Source of the DNA: Phytophthora quininea
Lineage: Eukaryota > Oomycota > Peronosporomycetes > Peronosporales > Peronosporaceae
Assembly (NCBI GenBank): GCA_011947345.1
Contig: JAAVTG010000753.1
Coordinates: forward strand, 1-64,000
Reading direction: 5' to 3'
Length of the DNA: 64,000 nt
The notes under the pieces are model-generated. The model made no database searches. It had not been told where the DNA came from and saw only the letters and a program-made list of their open reading frames with translations. How positions within the stretch are numbered: the first letter of the stretch is position 1; every line of letters begins with the position of its first letter. This document shows, one piece after another, positions 42,988 to 53,873 of this stretch. A program made the translations under genes and the position numbers.

Positions 42988-45149
42988 CGACTTCCCCAAC
43001 ATGAGAGTCTTCCACGACTCTCCCGCCGAAATAGAACTCGTCGTACTCGTTAACACCGACCCACCGTATTTGTGGCCGCCCGTCCTTGGTTGCCCACACT
43101 CCAGCAGTCGCCCTCGTCCACCTCCGTCCATCGTCCACGGGTTCGAGCTCGTACTCAAGCACGTATTGGCCGGCTCTGTTTCGTCTTCGTCGGCGTCGCA
43201 GCTCCACCAGTTTAATGGTTGCCCTCGGGTTTCCTCCCGAACTCGCCGTTGTCTCGCGACTTCTCTTCGACATTCTTCGACCCGTTGCCGCGTAGCTGAC
43301 ACCCGCCGCTGGTCGTACAATCTCCGTTGCCGACGTGTCATCGTCCACCGCCGCATGATCTTCTTCGTTCAGTTGAGCCTCGATGTCTTCAGCTGCCTGC
43401 TTGAGTAATGGGGTCGGGTAGTGATAGCTCACGAGAAATGATGAGTGTGCTATTACTATCTCCGGCTGACCGTTCTTATCCTCTCGCTGCAATACGAAAT
43501 TCTCATACCCGGCTGGCTCCACGATCTTCATGGGCCCCATCCAGAGGTGAACAAACTTTGTTGCTTTCGCGCCCCGTGGCGGATTGTACAGCCAGACTCG
43601 ATCTCCTGTGTTGAACGTCCGTCGTTGTCGCGCTTGTCGGTCGTAGTATTTTGCCTGTCGCCGTTGCTCCTTTCGCCGTGCCAGCTCGGCGCACTCGTGT
43701 GCTTTGGCCAGTGCCGCCACTAGTCGTGCGTGCGTCTCCATCAGATCACCAGCCTCGGTCACCGCCGTTCGTCTCAACAGCTCGTTCGGTGGCCGCAGCC
43801 GTCTCCCCATCATCAGTTCATTGGGCGTTAGCGCTACTGTCGAGTGCCGCGCCGAATTGTACGCGTACACCGCACACTGCACCCACGTGCTCCAGTCATC
43901 TTGACGCTCGCTGACCATGAAGGTGGCCACACAGTTTTCCAACTGCGATGGAAACGCTCTACTAGGCCGATCAATTGAGGCCTGTACGGGACTGGGTTGG
44001 TCTGCTGCGCCTGCAGAAGCACCACCAACTGCTCAATCACCGTACCGGTCAATTCTGGTGCGCCATCAGTCAGTATCTCACGAAAAGGGCCAAATCGTAA
44101 GACCACTTCCTCCATCAGAAACCTTGCAATGTTGTCCGCGGTGTGCTGCGTCACGCTTCGTGCCACGGCATACCTCGTTACGTACTCCACTGCCGCTATG
44201 ACGTATCGCTGTCCTCCACCACCCACCGGAAATGGCCCAGCCACGTCAAGCGCCCACCTATCTCCAACGTCTCCACCTCGCAAGCTCCTAAGTGGCGGTA
44301 TCACTTCGCGCGGCCGAGCTTTCCTGCTGCCGCACTCCTGACACCCACGGACCCACTTGTTCACTTCACGTTGTAGGTCCGGCCACCAATACAGTTGAGC
44401 AACACGTCCGTACGTGTGCGGTCCTCGCAAGTGTCCGGCCCATATCGACCCATGCAATTCTTTAAACACCGTGGCCCATAGTTCTGGGGGTAAGATTACT
44501 CTGCGACCCTTAGCCGTTTCGATCGTCACCAACCCGTACGTCGTCTCGATCTTCTTACCACGGTAAACGCCGTCTTTTACCAGCTTTTGCACCAGTTTGC
44601 TGCGCTGCTGCGTCTTCATCAACTCGTCATCCGTGAGCTGCAAAGTAGGCTCCACAGCCACCTCATCGCCTTCATGTTCGGCCGGCTCCCCAGCTTCGCC
44701 AATCTTGCCGTGCTTCCGCCCGCAGTATTCCCGTCAACCGCTGTCCTGTTAGTTGGCAGTCTTACCTGGGGCTGGCGTGCGTATACCATGTTCTGCAATG
44801 TCGTGGGCTGCTCGCCTCCTATCGTCACCGTCGCCAGTGTATCTCCGTCCGTAGTATACGGCCGTGTCCCGTTCGCAATCACCAAGTCGCGCCATTTACC
44901 ATCTTCACCGATGACTCGTCGCGTCCGTCGTGGAGCTACCGGGGCTGCCATAGTCATGTCTGAGCTACCCGATTCTCCGCTGCCAACCGCAGTCGGTCCT
45001 TTTGCCATTCGCCGTTCAGCTATTGGTGCAGTCGCCGTCGCCATGGCTTCACCGAAGGTCTCCGATAGCGGCGTACTCCATTGTACATGTCGCCGCCGTG
45101 CTGAGGGGCGCGCACCATCATAACCGTTCACGCCATTCGCCGTCACCAC
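42983..45149 (-). CDS. Ty3 integrase region, frameshifted
   Basis: 44619-45149 is a low-complexity linker. 43834-44661 holds the H2C2 zinc-binding region (HGSIWAGHLRG, then CQECGSRK) and the catalytic core (RWALDVAGPFP, ILTDGAPELTG, GLVERFHRS, giving D-D-E). 42983-43942 holds the rest of the core (YAYNSARHSTVALTPNELM) and a basic C-terminal domain without a clear chromodomain. The frame breaks are near 44660 and near 43940 (an AAAA run where five would restore the frame). The C-terminus ends exactly at the LTR. Confidence 0.85.
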
Positions 45150-45163
45150 CGTTGAGTCGCCAG

Positions 45164-48100
45164 CTAAGCGTTGATCACGAGTAATTTCAAGGTAGCCGAC
45201 GCTTTCAGCGTCACTGGCACCAATAATATCACCATCTGCAGAGGTTCCCGTTTCAGCACGAGCGCCCTGGACACGAGTGGCTTCAGCGTGGCTCTCTCCA
45301 TTATCAGCGCGGTGTTTACCAGCACCAGTCGCGCTTTGTCGTTCGCCAGCGGCATCTTGTTCGCGTCCGTGTCCGTTCGGTGCGGCAACGGGGTTTCCGG
45401 CACCGTCAGTTCGGGAGCTGAGGTGGCTTCGTCCCCATCGGTCGTCACCAGTACTTCTCCGTCGAGTTTTGCCGCCGCCCCTGCCGAGTCAGGCGGCGCC
45501 GTCCCTGCCGCTGCATCTGCTGAGGTTGCCGCCACCTGAGTCGCCGCTTCTGCCGCTGCCGCCTCTGCTTGTCGCCGAGCCGCTCGAGTCCATGGTCGAC
45601 GGCCAGTTGTCGAGACTTTGTCCAACTGGTGGTCACCGTCTGCCACCGTCGTCCTCGTGGCCTTAGCTGCTTCTGGCGTCGATACCGCCGCCACATCAGT
45701 TGTTGTGGGCATCCCCACCGTCAACGTCACTACTGCATTCGCCTCCATCGCTTCGGCATCTGTTGAGCGTCCATCTTCCTGTTCTCCACCATCGACTGTC
45801 GGCTCCATGTTCTCCGTCTTCTGTTCGGAGTCCTTCTCTACCGGATTTCGTTGCTGCCGCCGCGCACTTCGTCCTCGTGTGCGTTTGCCCGTCGCCATCA
45901 GTACCGTAACAGGTGCCCGAGAGAGAGCATCCGCTACGACATTTGTCGTCCCTGGCCGAAACACAATCTCAAACTCGTATTCCTGCAGAGTGAGCGACCA
46001 TCGGTGCAGCCGTCCCGCCAGCTCCGTCCTCGTCATAAGCCACTTGAGCGCCGAATGGTCGGTCACGATCTCAAACCGCCGGCCGTAGACGTAAGGTCTG
46101 AACAGCTTCACCGCCCATACTACCGCCAGACATTCCAGCTCCGTGATAGAGTACTTCGCCTCTGCCTCGCTGTTGACCTTACTTGCGTAGGCTATCGGCT
46201 GCCAACCGCGTCCTTGATCCTGCATGAGGCAGGCACCAAGCCCCACTTTACTCGCATCTGTCACCAGACGGAAGGGAACTGCAAAATTCGGGTAGGCTAG
46301 TAGTGGTCTCGACACCAGTGCAGCTTTCACTCTCTCAAAAGCGAACTGTTGTTCCTCCGTCCAGCACCATTCCACATTCTGCTTCAGTAGCCGTGTCAGC
46401 GGCTCCATGATTGATCCAAATGCTGCCACGAACTTCCTGTAGTAGCCGGCGAGGTGAATAAACCGCTTCGCCTCCACCGGATTTTGTGGTCGAGGGTAGT
46501 CCGCTACCGCTTTCAGCAATCGATCCACCGGCCGTACTCCATCAGCACTTAAAATATGTCCCAGGTACTCCATGGAACTCGCGGCAAACACGCATTTCTT
46601 TAGCTTCAGCGTGAGACCCGCTAGTGCCAGCCTCTCGAAAACCGCCGCCACCTGCACTACATGCCGCCGAATGTCTCCTCTAGTGAAGATAACAATATCA
46701 TCCAAGTAGACCAAACACGTCGTCCAGAGTAAGCCTCTTAGTACTCCATTCATCATCCGTTGGAATGTTCCGGGGCATTCATCAACCCAAACGGCATCCG
46801 AACAAACCGGTACAGCCCTTGCCTGCTCGTAAACGCGGTCTTGTCGCGATCCTCAGGAGCGACCTCAATTTGCCAGTAGCCCGCCTTCAAATCGAGTGTC
46901 GTAAACAACGGCACGCCACCGAGCGCGTCCAATGTCTCATCAATGCGGGGAAGCGGATACACGTCTTTCTTGGTGACTCGGTTCAGCGCCCGATAGTCGA
47001 CGCAAAAGCGCACTTCGCCGTCCTTCTTTCGTACAAGTACTACCGGAAATCCCCATGCGCCGTTACTCTCCTCGATCACGCCTGCCTGCAACATCTTGGT
47101 CACATTTTCTTCAATTACGGCGTCCTCCGTCTGAGCATGCCTCCGCCGCTTCATCATAATCGGGGTAGTGGTGCCCGTGTCGATGTGATGCTGTACCGGT
47201 AGTGCGGTCGCCGGAGGGCAGTCGCCTTGATGTGTCACGAGCTCCCGGTAGGCCCGCAACAGCCTCAACACCAGCTCACGCTCCGTTTGATCCTCAACGC
47301 CCACCCGTATGTCATTCTCATTCTCCAGCGGAGTCTCAGTGTCGCCCAAGTCAGCCAGCCACTCCGAGATCTTCTCCGTTTCCAAGGCACCCTTCAGCTC
47401 CAGCACTTCCAAGTCGCCGTCGATCGGTATCCATACACCCAACTCACGTCGCCCAGGCAGTTTTATCTTGTCGCCGAGCAGGTTAATCACCGGCACCAGC
47501 GCCTTGCCGTTGCGAACCTTCGTCACAGTCGCAGCCAGCATCACAGGTCCAATGCTGCGAGTTGGCCAGAATACACCCTCTTCACCGTCCTGAGCCGCCA
47601 CCGACAACTCGATCGGCATCACTGCGTTCCGTCGTAGCTGCGTGGCGCTCACCAACCGTACCGCCGCCACCTTCGCACTGCCATCTTCATCCTCCGTCCG
47701 AAATGGTATCACCACCATTCGGCCATGCTCATCGTATCGCACTTCGTTACGAGCAAAGTCCATAGTCGCCCGGTGCCGCTTCATGAAGTCCACGCCGACC
47801 AAGAATTCGTCCGTGCAGCCGTCAACTATGCAGGCATCGATCTGCACCGCTTGGCCGAAGGTATTCCTCATGGTGAAGGTCCAGACGCCCACCACATCCA
47901 GCAGAAAGCCGCCAATACCCTCGACAAAGTCGACTGGGGCGTCACCGCGTTTGCGTTCGCCTTTACGCATCCAATCGGTGCCGGCAATTGTATAGCGCGC
48001 GCCACTGTCTAGTTTCACCGCCAGTCGTTCCGTACCCACGTACATCATAGCTGTTGGCAGGCCGTCCACAGCCGCCGCTTCTAGAGTATCCGCATCTCCA

Positions 48101-48450
48101 CCACGAACGGCTGCAGGCTGGACCAAACTGGCCTTGGCCCGTTCGCCATGGAACACTCCAGCCGTAGGCGTCGTCCGTCGTCGGTCTTGCCGCGAGTGCA
48201 GCTCCACATAAGCCGCCTCCATCTGCCGTTGTCGTCGATCTCGTGCTTCAGCATCTATGGCCGCCACTGCTGCACTGATATCGTCTTCGTTAGCTGCCCG
48301 CGCCCCTTGTCGCTGGCGAGCACGCTGCACACGTTGCGCCTTGGCGTCTTTCCGTTTCTGCTTCAGCGCCACGCGCACCGTGGCCACACTGCCTAACTGC
48401 GCTGCCATCTCGTCGTCCAGCTCCATGTCCAGCTCGACCGCTGGAAGCCC
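45164..48450 (-). CDS. Ty3 protease, reverse transcriptase and RNase H, frameshifted
   Basis: 46753-48426 carries the aspartic protease (VKLDSGARYTIAG) and the reverse transcriptase start (FPVVLVRKKDGEVRFCVDYR, LFTTLDLKAGYWQ, MPFGLMNAP). After one missing base near 46770, 45164-46756 carries the YLDD catalytic motif (CLVYLDDIVIF) and RNase H (LVTDASKVGLGACL, ELECLAV, TDHSALKWL, VVADALSRAP). A long Ala/Thr/Glu-rich tail follows before the integrase part. All active-site residues are present, so the breaks may be sequence errors. Confidence 0.88.
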
Positions 48451-48969
48451 GTTTCAACTCCACTGATGTTGTCGACAACGCCGTGGTTCCTTGGTGCACC
48501 GTCACTAGATCCATTACTTCCATCGGCGCCTACGCTCGCCGTGTCCGTGTCACGCTGCTCCGCGACCGGCCATACATCACCTGCGCCGTACTCGTCCAGG
48601 GTTTCTTCAGCCGTCACGGCCGTTGCAGCGCTGGCCGGCTCGCACCCATCTTTGAGCTTTTCAGTCACCGGTCCGCCGCCTTCCCCAGCTTGTCGTACCT
48701 CGCCCGTAGTTTCTCTTCCGACTCCAGCTGGTAAGCGTCCTCGCCCACCAGTCTGCCTACCCGTACCACGCGTCGACGCGTACCGTAGCGCCGCCATCGC
48801 CGGTCGAACCGTAGCCACGTATCGCCGTGCTCGGGCTTCATCTCGTCCGGCCACCTCCTCCAGCATCTGATCCGCCAAGGACGTACCAGTCGCCTCCGCC
48901 GAATCTTCCATCCATCCCTCCATCTGCCGCCGTCGGGGATTTTCTTGCTGTCGCGGACGCCGTATTCCC
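48451..48969 (-). other. Ty3 linker between gag and protease
   Basis: Coding-like in pieces across two frames (MEGWMEDSAEATGTSLADQM, then EDAYQLESEEKLRARYDKLG), ending in DNISGVETG just before the protease frame. It looks like one former continuous frame with several indels, suggesting gag and pol were one or two closely linked frames. Confidence 0.55.
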
Positions 48970-50976
48970 CTACTGCGCCGCGTTCTCGTTTTCCTTCGGC
49001 TGTTGCTTGACCTCGCGGGTAGCCAAGTAAGCATCGTTTCTTGCTTTGGCAGCGGCATCTGGACATTCTCTGGCGAAGTGACCGCTCTGTCCACACGCGA
49101 AGCATCGGTATGGGTCAAAGGTACGCGGCGTCGCTGCCTGCGCTACCGAGCTCGTCTTCACATTCGTTGTTGGCGTCGCGGCCACTAGTGCCTGTCGCAC
49201 TGCAGCCTTCTTCCTCCTCTTCTCTGGTGGCGGAGGTGTCACGCCCGACTCATCCTCACCATCGTCGTCGCTTCTTGTTCGCACCAGCATCGCCTTAGTC
49301 TTCTTGTCGAGTTTCTTGGGTACGCGCTTTTCGGGTTGCTCTTGAGGCGCCACTTTCCTTTTCGCTTTGCCCGCGGCGATCCATTGGCGACCGTTCCACA
49401 CTCGTCCAGGTGGTGCCTCCCAAATTCCAGTCAGCAAGCTGTGGACCCCACGAGGGTTTGTAAAGACCGCGAACCCTTCTGGATCCACGTCTCCGATCGT
49501 TCCACGTCCCGCATCCATCGTAGCAGGTCGTGTCGGTAGCCGCGTACTCCCAACACCAGGAAGTACCGCCGTCGTGCCCGTGCCGTCAGCCACCTGTAGT
49601 GCTTGCGGAGTTGGCACCTGCGGCCAATACTGCCCGATATTCGACATGCCTTGCGCCACGTTCTCGTCTGTGTTGTCGATGTCCATTGCTCGGTCGACAG
49701 CTTCCTCGAGGGTCCGTGGCTTGGGTGTTCGCCGAACGAACGCACTCACCGTCAAGCTGATGCACCGATAGAACTGAGCCAGCAGTACCCGTTCTCGTAC
49801 GCGATTCCGTCCAGCCGCCTCACGTAGTCCGGCTGCGAAGTCCGCGTAGGTCTCACCAGGCGCGAAGTACCGTTGCATCACTCGCAACTCTGCTGCAGAC
49901 TTGTCCAGTCGTTCACCATATCGTCGCAGTAACGCCTTCTTCAGGTTAGTCCACGTGCGTTCACGATGATGAAGCCGCTTGTTGAGCATGGTGTACCAAC
50001 GTGCAGCGTTGTCAACTAATTTGTTGCCCAGGATGTAGTACAGGTCTCGATCCGACCATTTTCCTCGTCCCGAACGCCGTGCGCCTTTGAGCGCCAAGTC
50101 CACTCTGTCGATCCACACCGAAACGGAAGAATTTGGCGATGGCGAGTACACTGGCAGCTCCAGTTCCTTTATGCTGCGGCGTCGCCGTTTTCGCTGTGTC
50201 CGTGATGAATCCGAGTCGCTCGAACCGTCGCCGTCAGAGCTACTTGAGCTGCTCGAGTTGCTTGAGCTGCTCGAGTCGTCGCTGCTGTCGTCGCTCCAGT
50301 TGTAGTCGCTATCACTAGGACTGTTACTTCCGTCGCCGCCATCGCTGTCGTCGCTGCCTCGGATGTTAATGTGCTGCCTAGCCAACCATCGTGACGTCCG
50401 CGCCGACCTTGTTGGTGCTGCCGGTTGAGAGGACATCGTAGCTGTCGTCGTCGACGTCACCACCGGAGCTTCAGTCGTGACTGTCGCCGTGTGCTGCTGC
50501 GTGGGCTGCATCACCATGCTGACGCTTGCCGCTGACGGTTGGGTGGCAGCGGGCTGCGCACGGAGAGCTTCCAAACCGTCCATTCTCGCCGTCAACTGAC
50601 TCACCGTTCCGACCAACTGCTGCATCACACCTGCCAGAGCCGTCATGTCTGTGGCCGCTGCTGGCGCCGTGGAAGCCGTTGGGACTGTCGTTGTCGAAGC
50701 AACCACTGCTGCTGGTGTATTGTCCACTGCTTCGTTCGTATTCATCTGCTGCGGCTCCTCAGGTATTGTCGCAGCCGCTCTTGAGCGTAACCTTGTCAGA
50801 GGTGACACCGCTGCTGCCGACTCACTGTCTGTTACCGATCTCCTAGGCGTCGAGCGCGATCGAGAGTGCTTCGTCGTGCCTGAAGTCTTCTCCATCACTT
50901 TCGTCCGGGCCATCCTGTCGTTCACAATAGGTACGTCCGCTATTTTTCTCCGACGAGGCCCCTGTATGACCACCAT
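48970..50976 (-). CDS. Ty3 gag polyprotein
   Basis: 668 residues. An N-terminal basic region, then a Ser/Asp-rich acidic stretch (50150-50330), the retrotransposon gag domain (DLYYILGNKLVDNAARWYTML, LKKALLRRYGERLD, ETYADFAAGLREAAG) and one CCHC zinc knuckle (CFACGQSGHFAREC). The first ATG (50976) uses the last base of the LTR and overlaps the primer-binding site (TGGTGGTCATACAGG); ATG 50913 is another possible start. It forms the particle shell and packages element RNA. Intact frame. Confidence 0.88.
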   Translation of the reverse strand: MVVIQGPRRRKIADVPIVNDRMARTKVMEKTSGTTKHSRSRSTPRRSVTDSESAAAVSPLTRLRSRAAATIPEEPQQMNTNEAVDNTPAAVVASTTTVPTASTAPAAATDMTALAGVMQQLVGTVSQLTARMDGLEALRAQPAATQPSAASVSMVMQPTQQHTATVTTEAPVVTSTTTATMSSQPAAPTRSARTSRWLARQHINIRGSDDSDGGDGSNSPSDSDYNWSDDSSDDSSSSSNSSSSSSSDGDGSSDSDSSRTQRKRRRRSIKELELPVYSPSPNSSVSVWIDRVDLALKGARRSGRGKWSDRDLYYILGNKLVDNAARWYTMLNKRLHHRERTWTNLKKALLRRYGERLDKSAAELRVMQRYFAPGETYADFAAGLREAAGRNRVRERVLLAQFYRCISLTVSAFVRRTPKPRTLEEAVDRAMDIDNTDENVAQGMSNIGQYWPQVPTPQALQVADGTGTTAVLPGVGSTRLPTRPATMDAGRGTIGDVDPEGFAVFTNPRGVHSLLTGIWEAPPGRVWNGRQWIAAGKAKRKVAPQEQPEKRVPKKLDKKTKAMLVRTRSDDDGEDESGVTPPPPEKRRKKAAVRQALVAATPTTNVKTSSVAQAATPRTFDPYRCFACGQSGHFARECPDAAAKARNDAYLATREVKQQPKENENAAQ

Positions 50977-51965
50977 GTAACGTGCTCTGCTTCGTGCCCC
51001 ACACGCTGGGCTTTAGTCGACCAGTGCTGATCGCGGATATTCCAGTAGTCCTTTTGGCCGACGAGGTCTAATGTCGATCCCTCGTGCCGATGTACGCCCG
51101 ACTGGCAGTACACCAACTTTTATTTACCCAGATTCAACCTGTTCCAACTGCGGCTGTCGAGTCTAACCTGTCGTGCCCTGCGCTTTGATAGACACTCCTG
51201 CTGTCCTCGCTCGAACTCCGTCCAGTACGCTCGACCTCCACCTGCAGTCCGTCCAGTAGTGACTCTCCGCGGTGCGTCCACGGCAGATCGCCACTCGTCC
51301 AGTGTCGTCCGTCAACCAGAAGTTTACCCAAGTGTGTCAACACTCCCTCCAGCCGATCGCTCAACCAGAAGTTTACCCAAGTGCTTCAACACTCCCTCCA
51401 GCCGCCGTCCAGTCCAGTTCCAGTGTCGTTCGTCCAACTAGAGGTTTGTCCAAGCGCGTCACCGCTCGCCTCCAGTCGTCCGTCCGTCCAGTCCAGTTGC
51501 TAGCCCACGACAAGTGGTGTCGTGCAGGCTGTCGTCGTGTCGGTCCTCCCCAGTTGCTGCTGCTGCGAACTCGAGACTGCTTGCGTCCCAGGTCGCCGAT
51601 TCCGAACTGAGGGCTCCGTGCCAGCCGGCATTCGCCGCGGGGCCTCCTTGTCCAGCCACGATCTTGCTTACGCCGCCGGTTTCGCCGGCGCAATCGTCCG
51701 GAGCCGCCGCAACTTCGTATCCACAGTCAGTCTGTTGCCGCTGCACCTCAACGTCGGCAGCCACCACCGCACTGTTTTCCAGCCAAAGCACCCCGTTGTG
51801 TTCCTCACACGCATCTTTGGACGCCCCTCCACTCCTTGGTGGCTCGCTGTCGTGCTTGCCGCCGCATCCAACCAGCCATTCGCCGACGGTTCCTCGCTCG
51901 AGCGCCATACCGTTACCAGGCCTGACAGCTGCGTGTCCGTTGGAGATCGTGCCAGCCTTGTTACA
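50976..51965 (-). repeat. 5' LTR (990 bp)
   Basis: Same as the left LTR except one shorter T run near 51118. It is followed on the element strand by TGGTGGTCATACAGG, a tRNA primer-binding site with no spacer. Confidence 0.9.
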
Positions 51966-52399
51966 GAGGCATGTGTTTCCAAGTGCCCCCAAGATGTTTG
52001 CTTGGACAGCCACAAAACAGCTTGGGTGTAAGTTGTATTATGTAGGGAATTGCCAAGTTGGACAGTGTCCACTGCAACGTCACTCTCGTCTCTGTTGATT
52101 TGTCAAGCGGAGCAATGTTACGTTCGTAGGCATCGAAAGCCAAGCTTCCCAACTACACTAATAGAGCTCATTGCACGGCAATTGCAGTGTGCAACGGATA
52201 GCTCAAGAAAGCACATCGCTGACGGCGAGTTAGTCTTTATGGAGCATTCCCAATGCGATCCCACCACATGCTGAGGAACCTGTTCTCTGCAGCTTATACT
52301 CCCTTGATTCAACGGAGACACAACAAGACAGACGACGTTGCGGTGAACACCACGACCGTCGGAATTGCATCAACAAATGAAAGAGTCCCAACCTGAAGA
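51966..52399. other. right part of the split laccase 4 upstream spacer
   Basis: Resumes the unit sequence after GAGG (CATGTGTTTCCAAG). Contains a small insertion (TTCTCTGCAG near 52283) relative to other units. No gene. Confidence 0.4.
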
Positions 52400-53768
52400 A
52401 AATACAGCAAACACGTTGTAGCGTTCATAAACATATTGCCGCACACACCCAACATACTGTTCGAGAACGCATCAACACCTCTTTCCTGAAGCTCGTCTTT
52501 GTTGAAACTCATTGGGGCTATGGTACGGGACGTCTACGGTGCCGCCATGCGCTACGGACACCACAGGAACTTGTGCCAGGGTTCCTGGTACTTCGTTTTA
52601 CGGTTGACAATGCGGGCGTGTGGATCATGCACTGCCACATCGACTGACACATGGACATCGGTCTAGCGATGAGGGCGCCGGCAGTGAGTTGCTTCGAATG
52701 TCTTCAATCGAGGCCTGACGACTGCCGGCGACCCACGGTGCGTGCGAGTGCAAGTGGAACGGGTGCTGTACGTGGACGTCATTTACCAGTACCACGATGT
52801 GCTTGCCGTACTCGATCTTCCGAGCGTTCGTGGAGACTGGTAGCTGCCACCATCTTTGTCCCACTAGTGACTGAAAAGTAGGGGCTCACCTGGAACGACG
52901 AAAGCGTTGAAGTCGCTGCCGTCGATGGAGAAGTATCGGTGAGGTTCTTGTCCAAATCTTGGCGTAAACTCGAGAACAGCACGATCCGATGGCATCGAAG
53001 GCAAAACAGTCGGCGCGAGAGGCGTGAAGTCGAACTCGCCCACGGTGGTCTCATTCGTCGCTTCTCGGACGTTGGTTCGGTATCATCGGCGTTCCCATAC
53101 GGCACAATCGCCAAGCCTTCGAAGTTGAAACCTGCACCAGCCATGTCGGCGGTAGCTCCCAGCCACGGGAGACCGTACAGACCGATAGATCGCAGCCAAA
53201 ACGAAGCAGGCTGACTGTGCTGCTGGTTGAAAGCAGCTTTGACGATGAAGTCGTACCGTTGGCCAGCGTTGATCGTAAGCGAGTTGATGAGCTCCGACGG
53301 CTGCAGCGGATCACTGTCGGCTGCAACGACTTGGAAGTCGTGGCCATCGATGCTAAAGTCGATCGGAGCCAACGCCGCCATGTTGATCAGCCGCAGCAGG
53401 TACTTCTTGCCTGCTTCGAACTGGAACCGAGCCAGAGGTTGGTCCTCGGTGCAATCGGTGAAGCCGTAGGAAGCCGCAACCGTGCAGTCGTAGCGACCGC
53501 GGTTGTTGATGATCATGCTATCCCACATCGGAGCCCCGACAGGAGTGTCATGGTACAAGTCGGCGAGCTGAACGACGAACTCCTCAGCGATGTCTTGTTC
53601 CCATGGCTGACGGTCACTTTCATTAGAGTGGACGATCAACGGACCGCGAAGACCGAACGCGTACTGCGTGCCGTGGTGACTGTGCCACCAGAACGTGCCA
53701 GCTTTATCCGGCGTAAAGCGATAGACGGCGGTGCCGTTGGGGTCGATGTGTGCTACAATCAGAGACAC
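52400..53768 (-). pseudogene. laccase pseudogene B3, mosaic and inverted inside
   Basis: Also lacks the start and copper motif 1. Its 5' half (TAVYRFTPDKAGTFWWHSHHG, HSNESDRQPWEQDIAEEF) matches the active laccases and not pseudogenes B1 and B4, while the part after about 53250 (KAAFNQQHSQPASFW) matches the pseudogenes. The piece 52501-52677 is inverted. 52779-53768 stays open for 329 codons but with a shifted end. Confidence 0.85.
52501..52677. other. 177-bp micro-inversion in laccase pseudogene B3
   Basis: The reverse complement of this segment matches 23068-23245 of unit 1 and 33750-33930 of unit 2. It carries the copper motif 4 region, so HCHID now reads on the plus strand. Confidence 0.85.
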
Positions 53769-53873
53769 AACTAACAGCGTGGTGGATTTGATGAGGAAGT
53801 AACGTCACCACAGGATCAACGACATGTGTCGGAAGTTTGTAGTGCTGCACGTCGCACTTCGCTGCTGGTAAAC

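Larger units (their letters stand above)
41997..51965 (-). mobile_element. Ty3/mdg4-type LTR retrotransposon, 9969 bp
   Basis: Complete element in minus orientation: 5' LTR on the right, gag, protease, reverse transcriptase, RNase H, integrase, 3' LTR on the left. The order PR-RT-RH-IN defines Ty3-type. Termini are TGTAAC...GTTACA with a 4-bp GAGG target duplication. The two LTRs appear identical apart from one T in a run, so insertion is very recent, and the uninserted site exists in sister units. Confidence 0.93.

Noticed and set aside
42536..43408. 290-codon plus-strand frame across the LTR and integrase end
   Set aside because: Low-complexity Ser/Pro/Arg content and antisense to the integrase C-terminus; no domain.
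50150..50330. Ser/Asp-rich tract as an independent satellite
   Set aside because: It is in frame within gag and encodes an acidic low-complexity region; no tandem unit of fixed length.
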